DNA of 64,000 nucleotides from JBHEBG01 sp046557915 (lineage in GTDB: Bacteria; Bacteroidota; Bacteroidia; Flavobacteriales; Flavobacteriaceae): NCBI RefSeq assembly GCF_046557915.1, contig NZ_JBHEBG010000001.1, positions 992,001 to 1,056,000 of the forward strand, written 5' to 3'. Position numbers and translations under genes: made by a program. The notes under the pieces were generated by a model. The model worked only from the letters and a program-made list of their open reading frames with translations. It did not search any database and was not told where the DNA came from. Shown here in pieces: positions 6,022 through 14,100 of the stretch (its first letter is position 1; each line of letters starts with the position of its first letter).

Positions 6022-8100
6022 TCAGCTAATGATCTCTCCGTTATTGACACCTTCTTCATCGGGGTTTACAAACACCAATTTACCGTTGTCATTTTCCGTC
6101 ATAAGGATCATGCCTTCACTTTCTACACCTCTTAACGCCCTTGGCGCTAAATTGATCAAGACCGTAACTTTCTTGCCCACAATTTCTTCTGGGGTAAAGT
6201 TCTCCGCAATACCAGATACAATAGTCCTTGTATCCAAGCCAGTATCTACTTTCAGTACTAGTAATTTCTTGGCCTTTGGCATTTTTTCGGCGGCTACAAT
6301 AGTACCGACACGCATGTCCAGTTTGGAAAAATCCTCAAAAGTAATGGTCTCCTTCTGTGCTGCAACTTCTTGGTTCATAGTTTCGTTGGCTTTTTTGGTC
6401 GCCTCCAGCTTTGCCAACTGGGCGGTTATTTCGTTGTCCTCAATTTTTCTAAAAAGCAGTTCGGCCTTTCCTATTTGATGTCCGGCTTGCAACAATTCTG
6501 TTTGGTTGCTAACGGTTTCCCAACTCATCTGCTTAGCCTCTGAAGAGATGGCCAGGATATGTCTTAATTTTTTTGAAGTAAATGGTAAAAAAGGTTCGCC
6601 CAATACCGTTAGCGCCGCCGTAATCTGAAGGGCTACGTACATAATGGTCCTTACCCTATCTTCATCCTCTTTAATGATCTTCCAAGGTTCTTCGTCCGCA
6701 AGGTATTTGTTGCCCAGGCGAGCCAGGTTCATCAGTTCCTGACCGGCTTCCCTAAAACGATATCGATCTATGGAAGCTGAAACACTATCCGGAAATTTTT
6801 TAAGTGCCCCTAGGGTTTGCTTGTCAACATCATTGAAATCCCCTGGTTTGGGAACAATGCCGTTGTAATATTTATTGGTGAGTACGGCAACACGGTTTAC
6901 AAAATTCCCAAAAATGGCCACGAGTTCGTTATTGTTGCGAGCTTGAAAATCTTTCCACGTAAAATCGTTATCCTTGGTTTCCGGAGCGTTTGCGGTAAGT
7001 GTATAGCGCAGTACATCTTGCATATCGGGAAATTCCTCCAAATATTCATGAAGCCAAACGGCCCAGTTTTTTGAGGTAGAGAGTTTGTTACCTTCTAAAT
7101 TTAGGAACTCATTGGCCGGCACGTTTTCTGGGATTATATAATCGCCATGTGCTTTTAGTATGCTGGGAAAGATGATACAATGAAAAACAATATTGTCCTT
7201 GCCGATGAAGTGAACCAATTTGGTGTCCTTGTCTTTCCAGTAGGGCTCCCAGTCCTTACCTTCCCGTTCTGCCCATTCTTTTGTTGATGAAATGTAACCT
7301 ATTGGGGCATCGAACCATACATACAAAACTTTTCCTTCACCCCCCGGTACCGGTACGGGAATTCCCCAATCCAAATCGCGGGTTACCGCCCTAGGTTTTA
7401 GTCCGTCATCGATCCAAGATTTACATTGCCCATAAACATTGGCTTTCCAATCTTTCTTGTGACCCACCAAGATCCATTCTGTTAGGAATTCTTCATAATG
7501 GTTTAAAGGTAAAAACCAGTGTGTGGTTTCTTTGAGCGTAGGAACCCCACCGGTAATTGTAGATTTAGGATTGATAAGGTCCGTAGCATTTAATGAACTT
7601 CCACAATTTTCACATTGATCTCCATACGCTTCCTCATTGCCGCAATTTGGGCAAGTACCCACTACATACCGATCGGCAAGAAATTGTTTTGCTTCCTCAT
7701 CGTAAAGCTGGCCTGTAGTCTCTTCTATGAAATTGCCCTGATCATATAATTTTTTAAAAATATCCGAAGCGGTTTTATGATGTATCGGTGCAGAAGTACG
7801 CGAGTAGTTATCAAAGGAAATCCCAAAATCAACAAATGATTTTTTTATAATCGTGTGGTACTTGTCTATAACCTGTTGTGGGGAGACCCCTTCTTTTTTG
7901 GCTTTCATGGAAATGGCCACACCATGTTCATCACTGCCACACACAAAGGCAACATCTTTTTTGGTAAGGCGCAAATAACGCACATAGATATCAGCAGGCA
8001 CATAAACACCGGCCAAATGCCCAATATGAATGGGTCCGTTGGTATAAGGTAGGGCTGCCGTTATGGTATATCGCGCTGGGTTATCTAGATTTTGAGACAT
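6022..8100 (-). CDS. metG: Methionine--tRNA ligase
   Basis: Methionyl-tRNA synthetase, 692 residues with the start chosen here. The class I signature HIGH is at residues 25-28 (GPIHIGHLA). A zinc knuckle follows (CPNC...CENC, about 150-170). The second signature is the KLSTSK variant at 339-344, usual in this phylum. The last ~100 residues are a tRNA-binding OB domain (FSKLDMRVGTIVAAEKMPKAKKLLVLKVDTG split over two strands) that aids dimerisation and tRNA binding. An upstream in-frame ATG at 8121 overlaps the TATTTTTG promoter box at 8119-8126, so the ATG at 8100 is preferred. It leads a run of closely packed genes with the deacetylase-like and PAP2 genes. Confidence 0.97.
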   Translation of the reverse strand: MSQNLDNPARYTITAALPYTNGPIHIGHLAGVYVPADIYVRYLRLTKKDVAFVCGSDEHGVAISMKAKKEGVSPQQVIDKYHTIIKKSFVDFGISFDNYSRTSAPIHHKTASDIFKKLYDQGNFIEETTGQLYDEEAKQFLADRYVVGTCPNCGNEEAYGDQCENCGSSLNATDLINPKSTITGGVPTLKETTHWFLPLNHYEEFLTEWILVGHKKDWKANVYGQCKSWIDDGLKPRAVTRDLDWGIPVPVPGGEGKVLYVWFDAPIGYISSTKEWAEREGKDWEPYWKDKDTKLVHFIGKDNIVFHCIIFPSILKAHGDYIIPENVPANEFLNLEGNKLSTSKNWAVWLHEYLEEFPDMQDVLRYTLTANAPETKDNDFTWKDFQARNNNELVAIFGNFVNRVAVLTNKYYNGIVPKPGDFNDVDKQTLGALKKFPDSVSASIDRYRFREAGQELMNLARLGNKYLADEEPWKIIKEDEDRVRTIMYVALQITAALTVLGEPFLPFTSKKLRHILAISSEAKQMSWETVSNQTELLQAGHQIGKAELLFRKIEDNEITAQLAKLEATKKANETMNQEVAAQKETITFEDFSKLDMRVGTIVAAEKMPKAKKLLVLKVDTGLDTRTIVSGIAENFTPEEIVGKKVTVLINLAPRALRGVESEGMILMTENDNGKLVFVNPDEEGVNNGEIIS

Positions 8101-8118
8101 CAAAATTACATTTGGCCA

Positions 8119-8126
8119 CAAAAATA
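8119..8126 (-). promoter_or_regulatory. Putative -7 promoter box of metG
   Basis: TATTTTTG on the minus strand matches the Bacteroidota -7 consensus TAnnTTTG. It lies 19 bases upstream of the ATG at 8100 and overlaps the alternative ATG at 8121, which decides the start. The -33 element is weak. Confidence 0.45.
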
Positions 8127-8171
8127 CAGATTTTGCCGTTCTCTAAACAGGGGTATACCAAAACATTAAAA

Positions 8172-8217
8172 AGAAAAAACCTTCGGTGTATTGAAAAAAT
8201 CAATACTTCCGAAGGTT
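8172..8217 (-). terminator. Rho-independent terminator after the DUF1501 gene
   Basis: On the minus strand the stem AACCTTCGG-AGTATTGA pairs with TCAATAC-CCGAAGGTT (one small internal bulge) and is followed by TTTTTTCTTTTT. It sits 23 bases past the DUF1501 stop codon and separates that operon from metG. Confidence 0.85.
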
Positions 8218-8239
8218 AAGTTGCATAGTGGGGTATAAA

Positions 8240-9925
8240 TTAAGCAACCATTACCGATTTGCTCATTTTTTGATCTTGAACTTGAATTCGGTATATATAT
8301 TTCCCCGTCGATAATTGGGTAGACATACGTTCCCTAATATTGATTTCCGTGGAACCTTCTAGCATCATTTCATTAAATACGGTACCCAGATTTTGCCCAA
8401 GGATATTGAACAATTGAATATCTACATGAGCGCTAAATGGCATTTCCAAGTAAATATGTGGTGTTTCCTTGGTAGGATAAAAAGGCTTATGAACTATAGC
8501 CTCTAACAACTCCGGATTTGCTTCCGGATCTCCTGGTGTAGGCAATGTAGGCTCCCCATCGCTATAAACGATATCTGGGAAATCTACACCGCTACAGTTA
8601 AACCCTAGGTTTACGGGGGCATAAGTATGATTAAGTAAATGTTGTTCTACTAATGGGATAGGGACACATAACCATTCTGCCATTACTGTGGCATAAAGGT
8701 CTCTAAAGTCCATTGTATATTCCAAATTTCCTCTTCCATTGGGGCTATCCAACGATGGATGATCGCCTACAAAAGCGCTTCCATTTAGACCAGACCCAAA
8801 GAAAAGGGTAGGGGCCGCCTTACCGTGGTCGGTACCGTTGGAACCATTTTCGAAGATTCGTCTACCAAATTCAGAAAAAGTCATGCTCAACACTTTTTCA
8901 TCCTGATCGGTAAAGGCCAAATCCTCATAGAAATTATTTACGGCAACGGATAAATTGGTCATAAGACGTTCATGGGCCAATGGTTGATTACCGTGGGTAT
9001 CAAAACCTCCCATGGATATCATATAAACCTTGGTTCCCAAGTTACCTTTTATCAATCTGGCCAAAAGGGCCAATTGTCTGGCAAAACCATTTTCCTGATA
9101 CTCTACTTGGTTCTGTCCGTTTACATATGCCTGATGTATCTTACCGGCATATTCGTAGGTTGTATTGGCCACACCTCTTAAGAACTTTAGTTGGTCGCCA
9201 TACATACATCCATTGAAAAGGGCGTCGTCCAAACCATATACCACACCATCTTCGGCTATTTGCTGTAATTGGTCAACATTATTGGTGACAAAGGCATAAT
9301 TGGTCTCTTCTCCTTGAAAGACCAAACTTCCAAAGCTTCCTATTTGAATTGCCGCCGGCGCTGGGGGCGGACTTAACAGATAATCCGGGAAACACTGCTC
9401 AAAGTGTCTACCCATCCAACCCGTGTCCAAGCCTCTTTCGGCGGTAGTTGTTAAGTCTGTATTTGCAAAAATATCAGATCCTGTAAAATGGGATAAACTT
9501 TGGCCTTCATAACCAACACCGTGCACTGCCTTAAACTGCCCTTCGCCCCACATGGGTTCTACTGGGGACATATAGGAAGGTACACCGTATTCATCGGTAA
9601 GTTTTAACACTTTACTTTCTGGAATGTAAATATTTGGCCTGGCATTTCTGTAGGCGTCGTATTGTTCCATTGGAATAACGGTACTGAGACCGTCGTTACC
9701 GCCCGATAGGCGTATTAAGATCAGAATATTATCGGTTTCGGCACCTGCAATTGCAGCGGTCAACGGAGACGGGGCAGATGCGGTAAGCATATTACTGCCC
9801 AGCATCATTGAGCCAGAACCCGCGATTCCCAAAGCCTGTAAGAAGGAACGTCTGCTCCAATATTTATGCTCCTGATCGTGATCGTCGTTATTGTGATTAT
9901 TGGGGATATGATGATTGTTACACAT
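8240..9925 (-). CDS. DUF1501 protein with Tat signal and T9SS-type C-terminus
   Basis: A 561-residue DUF1501 protein, part of the sulfatase/alkaline phosphatase-like fold. The N-terminus carries a twin-arginine motif, SRRSFLQALG (about residues 24-33), followed by a hydrophobic stretch, which predicts folded export through Tat. Core DUF1501 sequences are ILIRLSGGNDGLSTVIP, GFDTHGNQ and TFSEFGRRIFENGSNGTDHG. The last ~75 residues (LFNILGQNLGTVFNE to YIYRIQVQDQKMSKSVMVA) resemble a T9SS type A sorting domain, so the mature protein may reach the surface. Its start is 11 bases after the DUF1800 stop; the two genes are commonly paired. The biochemical activity of the family is not established. Confidence 0.9.
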   Translation of the reverse strand: MCNNHHIPNNHNNDDHDQEHKYWSRRSFLQALGIAGSGSMMLGSNMLTASAPSPLTAAIAGAETDNILILIRLSGGNDGLSTVIPMEQYDAYRNARPNIYIPESKVLKLTDEYGVPSYMSPVEPMWGEGQFKAVHGVGYEGQSLSHFTGSDIFANTDLTTTAERGLDTGWMGRHFEQCFPDYLLSPPPAPAAIQIGSFGSLVFQGEETNYAFVTNNVDQLQQIAEDGVVYGLDDALFNGCMYGDQLKFLRGVANTTYEYAGKIHQAYVNGQNQVEYQENGFARQLALLARLIKGNLGTKVYMISMGGFDTHGNQPLAHERLMTNLSVAVNNFYEDLAFTDQDEKVLSMTFSEFGRRIFENGSNGTDHGKAAPTLFFGSGLNGSAFVGDHPSLDSPNGRGNLEYTMDFRDLYATVMAEWLCVPIPLVEQHLLNHTYAPVNLGFNCSGVDFPDIVYSDGEPTLPTPGDPEANPELLEAIVHKPFYPTKETPHIYLEMPFSAHVDIQLFNILGQNLGTVFNEMMLEGSTEINIRERMSTQLSTGKYIYRIQVQDQKMSKSVMVA

Positions 9926-9936
9926 AATAGTAGGTT

Positions 9937-11445
9937 TTATTTTAGTTGAAACTCAGGTTGTCTGGCAATATGCTGTATCAGAAGGTATACTTGTAATGGT
10001 ACTTCCGCACTCATATCTAGCATCCATAAAGATTGTCCTCCCGGAATATAATCGGGGCTGTAGTACTCCTGTACAACTCCTTCTACCTCTGCAAAGGCAG
10101 AAAGTGCATTGCCATATTCATCGTCCAAAATTCCTTTTGGAAGTAGTTTGTTCACAATAGCCCGGGTAACTATATCCGGATTACTTGTACCGCTATTGGC
10201 CGGACCTACCGCATCCATGGCGAAAGTCCTGAACTGTTCCTGGTTGTTTTGATAAAAACCTTCCAATATAATTTCGATAGAAAGCCACCTACCTATAATA
10301 AAGTTGGTGTTTATCCAACTTCTGTCTCTTTGCCAACCGGCCACGTCTACGGGGTCAAAAAGATTCTGACTCAATAGTCTACTGGCATCTATGGCGTTTA
10401 CAACGAAGCTATCGTCGTAAGCAAAGTTTGTTTCTTTTACTACGTTCAAATAAAAATCGAACGGGCTCTTAATAATTACTCCTATGGCCTCATCGTCAAA
10501 AAAGTGTTGACTCTTGAACAACTGGCTCAATACAGGGGCAATTTCAAAATTATTGGCAACAAAAGTATTTGCCAATTGTTGAATGATCACTTGGGCGTTG
10601 CCCGCATCATCCGTAGAATCGGGGTGCACAAAAAACTCATATAGTTTCTTGCATATAAACCCGCCTATTTCATACGGGCGTTCTTCAAACAAAATATCAA
10701 TGACATCGTCATAACCCCAGTTGCCGGTCCTACCTAATATGGTTTTTGGACCTGCATCAAATGCGGTAGCGTCAAAAGTTACGGGGGTACAATCTACATC
10801 ACCTCTATTTACATAACCAGATAGCGCCTTGGCGGTCTCAATGATATCTTCTTCGGTATAGTTGTTACCTTCGCCCAAGGTAAAAAGCTCATAGAGCTCA
10901 CGGGCGTAGTTTTCATTGGGGTTGCTACCATTATTATAAGCGCCATCCAAATAAAAGAGCATGGCGTTGGTAAGTCCCATTTCACTGATAAAGGTCTTAA
11001 AATTGCCTATGGCGTTTCGCTGAAGGCAATCCGTATAGTAATAAAGGAATGAATTACAGTTATAGACATCTGTTTCAGTTACTAAATGATTACTCCAGAA
11101 AAAGCTAAGCCTTTCTCGTAGGTTGTTGTTTAACAAAGCATTGGTATAGCTTATTTTCCATTCCTCGAGCTGGTCATTTCTCAACTGTCTTGCGGCATCT
11201 TCGTCCGCAGGGTAGTTGGCTGCTGTCCAATCTGCCCAAGCGGGGGCAGGAAGCACGGGTAAAGTTAAAGCTTCATTGATCAAGGTATCCACCAAGGCGT
11301 CGGCCGTTTGGCCGATAGCAGCATTAATGGTCTGCACAGATGCACTGAAACCTAACCTCCTATACAAATGCGCCGCTTTCTCCGCATCTAACGGAACGGT
11401 ATATGGCGCTAGGGTAGAGGTATTGCAATTAATGAAAAATTCCAT
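9937..11445 (-). CDS. DUF1800 family protein
   Basis: A 502-residue DUF1800 protein. Family hallmarks are KAAHLYRRLGFSAS near the N-terminus, LRERLSFFWSNHLVTE, the central NYARELYELFTLGEGNNYTEEDI, and VKSPFDFYLNVVKE-like sequence (IIKSPFDFYLNVVKE). No Sec signal peptide is visible at the N-terminus, unlike its Tat-targeted DUF1501 partner 11 bases downstream, which may mean co-export or a cytoplasmic location. DUF1800 and DUF1501 genes co-occur widely in Bacteroidota and Planctomycetota, but their joint function is unknown. The two genes share the terminator at 8172-8217. Confidence 0.9.
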   Translation of the reverse strand: MEFFINCNTSTLAPYTVPLDAEKAAHLYRRLGFSASVQTINAAIGQTADALVDTLINEALTLPVLPAPAWADWTAANYPADEDAARQLRNDQLEEWKISYTNALLNNNLRERLSFFWSNHLVTETDVYNCNSFLYYYTDCLQRNAIGNFKTFISEMGLTNAMLFYLDGAYNNGSNPNENYARELYELFTLGEGNNYTEEDIIETAKALSGYVNRGDVDCTPVTFDATAFDAGPKTILGRTGNWGYDDVIDILFEERPYEIGGFICKKLYEFFVHPDSTDDAGNAQVIIQQLANTFVANNFEIAPVLSQLFKSQHFFDDEAIGVIIKSPFDFYLNVVKETNFAYDDSFVVNAIDASRLLSQNLFDPVDVAGWQRDRSWINTNFIIGRWLSIEIILEGFYQNNQEQFRTFAMDAVGPANSGTSNPDIVTRAIVNKLLPKGILDDEYGNALSAFAEVEGVVQEYYSPDYIPGGQSLWMLDMSAEVPLQVYLLIQHIARQPEFQLK

Positions 11446-11636
11446 AGTTTTTGGGGCATTAATAAGTTCATAGCTTTGGGGGCTACATTAAAACGCTCGA
11501 ATACGTGGTATAGTATGGAAGACCATGTATTTTCACATTCGTTACGGCCAATTTACGATGTTGTGTTTGATTCAGACGATGAAATGTTAATTTATTCGAT
11601 GAACTGCAGGTTTTTTTAAATATTTGCTGAATATTC

Positions 11637-11996
11637 ATGGGAAAACACAACGAATTTGGAAGAAAAGGGGAGGATTTAGCGGCCGAATATCTTGTAAAAC
11701 AAGGGTATAAGATTAAATATCGAAACTACAGATATCTGAAAGCGGAAATCGATATTATAGCTCAAAAAGAAGAAATTTTAGCCATAATTGAGGTGAAATC
11801 CAGAAGCTCCGACTATTTTGAAAATGTAGCCGATACCGTAACCGAAAAAAAAATTAAATTATTACTTACGGCAGCGGATCATTATGTAATAAATCAGGAT
11901 CTGGACGTGGAAGTACGCTTTGATATAATTACCGTCCTTAAAAATAAAAATGGATTTGAAATTGAGCACTTAAAAAATGCTTTTTATCATTTCTAA
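11637..11996 (+). CDS. YraN family (UPF0102) endonuclease-like protein
   Basis: A 119-residue protein of the YraN/UPF0102 family with a restriction-endonuclease-like fold. The opening FGRKGEDLAAEYLVKQGYKI and the nuclease-type acidic set Glu37-x-Asp39 (KAEIDII) and Glu52-Val-Lys54 (IIEVKSR) are intact, so metal-dependent cleavage of nucleic acid is chemically plausible. The cellular role of the family is not known. It precedes the ACT-domain gene in the same direction but that gene has its own strong promoter at 12000-12031. Confidence 0.92.
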   Translation: MGKHNEFGRKGEDLAAEYLVKQGYKIKYRNYRYLKAEIDIIAQKEEILAIIEVKSRSSDYFENVADTVTEKKIKLLLTAADHYVINQDLDVEVRFDIITVLKNKNGFEIEHLKNAFYHF

Positions 11997-11999
11997 AAA

Positions 12000-12031
12000 T
12001 TTGTTTTATTTGTAACAATTTGTTATTTTTG
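12000..12031 (+). promoter_or_regulatory. Promoter of the ACT-domain gene, full Bacteroidota consensus
   Basis: TTTG (12000-12003), a 20-base spacer and TATTTTTG (12024-12031) match the TTTG-N19-21-TAnnTTTG consensus for the primary sigma factor of this phylum. The box overlaps an in-frame TTG at 12020, so translation should start at the ATG at 12053. Confidence 0.65.
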
Positions 12032-12052
12032 CTTCAACAAGCCCTTTGTACA

Positions 12053-12712
12053 ATGAAAACAATATCCTCTGTTGTAGAACAATACATTAAAAAGAAACCT
12101 TTTTTGCAAAGTGCCCTGGCGCAGGGCATTATTAACCTAACATCTTTATCTAGGATCGTTAGACCCGAAATTGAGGAAGAACTTGGAAAAGACATCAGAA
12201 ATGGTGCTATTGTTATGTCCTTAAAACGGCTGTCGGATGATTTGGAGTTTAGGGCTACCCATAAAATTATAAAAGTCCTCAAAAATATTGGGGAGATAAC
12301 GGTACGTTCTTCGCTAACCGATTATACTTTTTTGGCTTCCGACTCCATCTTGGGCGAGCAAGCCAAACTTTTGGAGGAAATAAATGCCAACCAAGATGTG
12401 TTCTATACATCATCGCGTGGCGTAAATGAAATAAACATAGTGATCAGCAATAGTTTGGACAGTATTGTTGAGGAACTTTTTAGAGGGGAAAAATGCACCC
12501 AAAAAGCGGAAAACCTGTCGTCTATCACCGTAAAATTACCTGCGGAAAATGTCTCGGTCCCTGGAATATATTATTTTATATTTCAACGTTTGGCTTGGGA
12601 AGGCATTGTACTTTATGAGGTTATTTCTACAACCAATGAATTTACCATATTGGTCAATGATGAACAGGTAGATATTGCATTTAAGACCATTAAGGATCTA
12701 AAAATGCTCTAG
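12053..12712 (+). CDS. ACT-domain protein, aspartokinase-regulatory-domain-like without kinase
   Basis: A 219-residue protein starting MKTISSVVEQYIKKKPFLQ. The N-terminal ~90 residues form a helical region (QGIINLTSLSRIVRPEIEEELGKDIRNGAIVMSLKRL) and the remainder resembles two ACT-like ligand-binding units (INIVISNSLDSIVEEL; PGIYYFIFQRLAWEGIVLYEVISTTNEFTILV). Proteins of this type are often labelled aspartate kinase, but no amino-acid kinase domain or KFGG motif exists here. A role in sensing amino acids is an inference from the ACT fold. A true aspartate kinase is encoded at 24072. The stop overlaps the convergent TlpA-like gene by 4 bases. Confidence 0.8.
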   Translation: MKTISSVVEQYIKKKPFLQSALAQGIINLTSLSRIVRPEIEEELGKDIRNGAIVMSLKRLSDDLEFRATHKIIKVLKNIGEITVRSSLTDYTFLASDSILGEQAKLLEEINANQDVFYTSSRGVNEINIVISNSLDSIVEELFRGEKCTQKAENLSSITVKLPAENVSVPGIYYFIFQRLAWEGIVLYEVISTTNEFTILVNDEQVDIAFKTIKDLKML

Positions 12713-14040
12713 TGCCCTTCCAAAAAAGAAAGCACCTCATCATAGCTGCTGGGTTTGCCTAATATTTCCTTATCCTTATCCAAGATAAAGTAGGTAGGTG
12801 TTTGTTGAATTCCGTACAATTTGGCATACTCACTGTCCCATTTGCCCAACGCAAGGGCATGTTCAAAACCGGAGAGTCTCTCTTTTTCCAATTTCCATGT
12901 CACCTCATCGTCTTCCAAAGCAATTGCCAAGACCTTGGATCTATTATTGTCCGCCAAGCCCTGTTGAAGTTTTGGTAGCTCGTTAAGGCAGTGGGAGCAC
13001 GTACTGCTCCAAAAAACCAGAACGTAGTATTCTGCCCCTTTTAGCTCGCTTAACTTTTTGGTTTTACCGGTATTTTCCCAAACCACTTCTGGGGCCCGCG
13101 ACCCTCTGCGGGTTCTGTTATGCAATGTTATCTGATCGATCAATGCTGTATTGTCCATCTTGCTTGCCAAGTCCTTTAAATGTGAATGGTATAGCAAATC
13201 TGCGGTGGAGTTATAACCGTTGGCAGTACTTTGTTGCCACAATTTGTAGTACAGATCAAGGATGTATTTCTCATCAACGCCCTGTAGTTGGTTTGCCACT
13301 TCGTCAATATTATTTTGCATTTCCCTTTCCTGCGCTGTCTTCGATAATTGTCCTAGCGGAAGTGCGGTAAATACATAATTGGCTACTTTTTCATTTAGAA
13401 AACCGGAGGCCAAGAGCACAGGGTCCTGAAAATCCAAATTGTCGAAATAATGTTCTTTGCGCTGTTTCACATAAGTTTCTATGGCTCCCAAATTTTTGGG
13501 CAAATATGTTTTGTTGGCTTTAATAAAATGATGGCAAAGCAGTCCTAGTGATTTTTCCTCATAGCTACTTTGAATATCACCCAGATTATTTACCAACAAC
13601 AAAAATTCTTCTTCTTTGTTTTTTCTGGCCCGATAAAAGTTGACCACTTTCCTTTCCGCATCTTGTACTTCCCAAAAATAATCTTTGAGGGTGGTGTTTT
13701 CTTCCGAAGCTAAAAAGGTTAGTCCAGCTTGTTCACTAAATGTAAATGTGGTGTCCTCCTTGCCGTTATAAAGAATGTCAAAATAAAATTCATCTTGCGG
13801 CACGGCATACACCAATCTGTACGTCCCCGGCAAGGCGTTTTCTGGTAGTTGCATCGTAAACTCGCCTTTTTTTATAGCTGTGTCCGCTACGTAAGTTTGG
13901 GAGCCAGGAGTTAGTCTGTATGCAATTAACCAGGTATAGTCCCCTGCTGGTGAAAAAGTTCCTTTTATAGTCTGTTGTGCTTGTAGCGAAAGGGTAAATA
14001 AGAAAACCATCACCCCTGTTATCATTCTGTACTTTGTCAT
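12709..14040 (-). CDS. TlpA-like thioredoxin-fold protein, exported
   Basis: A 443-residue protein with an N-terminal signal peptide (MVFLFTLSLQAQQ). Residues ~25-110 form a beta-rich DUF4369-like domain (IKGTFSPAGDYTWLIAYRL). A long helical middle region follows, and a C-terminal thioredoxin fold holds the redox motif Cys348-Ser-His-Cys351 (FWSSTCSHCLNELPKL) and a cis-Pro loop (GIQQTPTYFILD). Such proteins act as periplasmic disulfide reductases or oxidoreductases; the partner is not known. It is convergent with the ACT-domain gene, with stops overlapping by 4 bases. Confidence 0.88.
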   Translation of the reverse strand: MTKYRMITGVMVFLFTLSLQAQQTIKGTFSPAGDYTWLIAYRLTPGSQTYVADTAIKKGEFTMQLPENALPGTYRLVYAVPQDEFYFDILYNGKEDTTFTFSEQAGLTFLASEENTTLKDYFWEVQDAERKVVNFYRARKNKEEEFLLLVNNLGDIQSSYEEKSLGLLCHHFIKANKTYLPKNLGAIETYVKQRKEHYFDNLDFQDPVLLASGFLNEKVANYVFTALPLGQLSKTAQEREMQNNIDEVANQLQGVDEKYILDLYYKLWQQSTANGYNSTADLLYHSHLKDLASKMDNTALIDQITLHNRTRRGSRAPEVVWENTGKTKKLSELKGAEYYVLVFWSSTCSHCLNELPKLQQGLADNNRSKVLAIALEDDEVTWKLEKERLSGFEHALALGKWDSEYAKLYGIQQTPTYFILDKDKEILGKPSSYDEVLSFLEGH

Positions 14041-14100
14041 ACCATTATCAATTCAAAAACCGCACCAAAATAATCGTTTTTACCGATTAAAAAAGGTGTT

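Noticed and set aside
6011..6478. 155-residue plus-strand frame over the 3' part of metG
   Set aside because: Antisense shadow; Ser-rich low-complexity translation, no domain.
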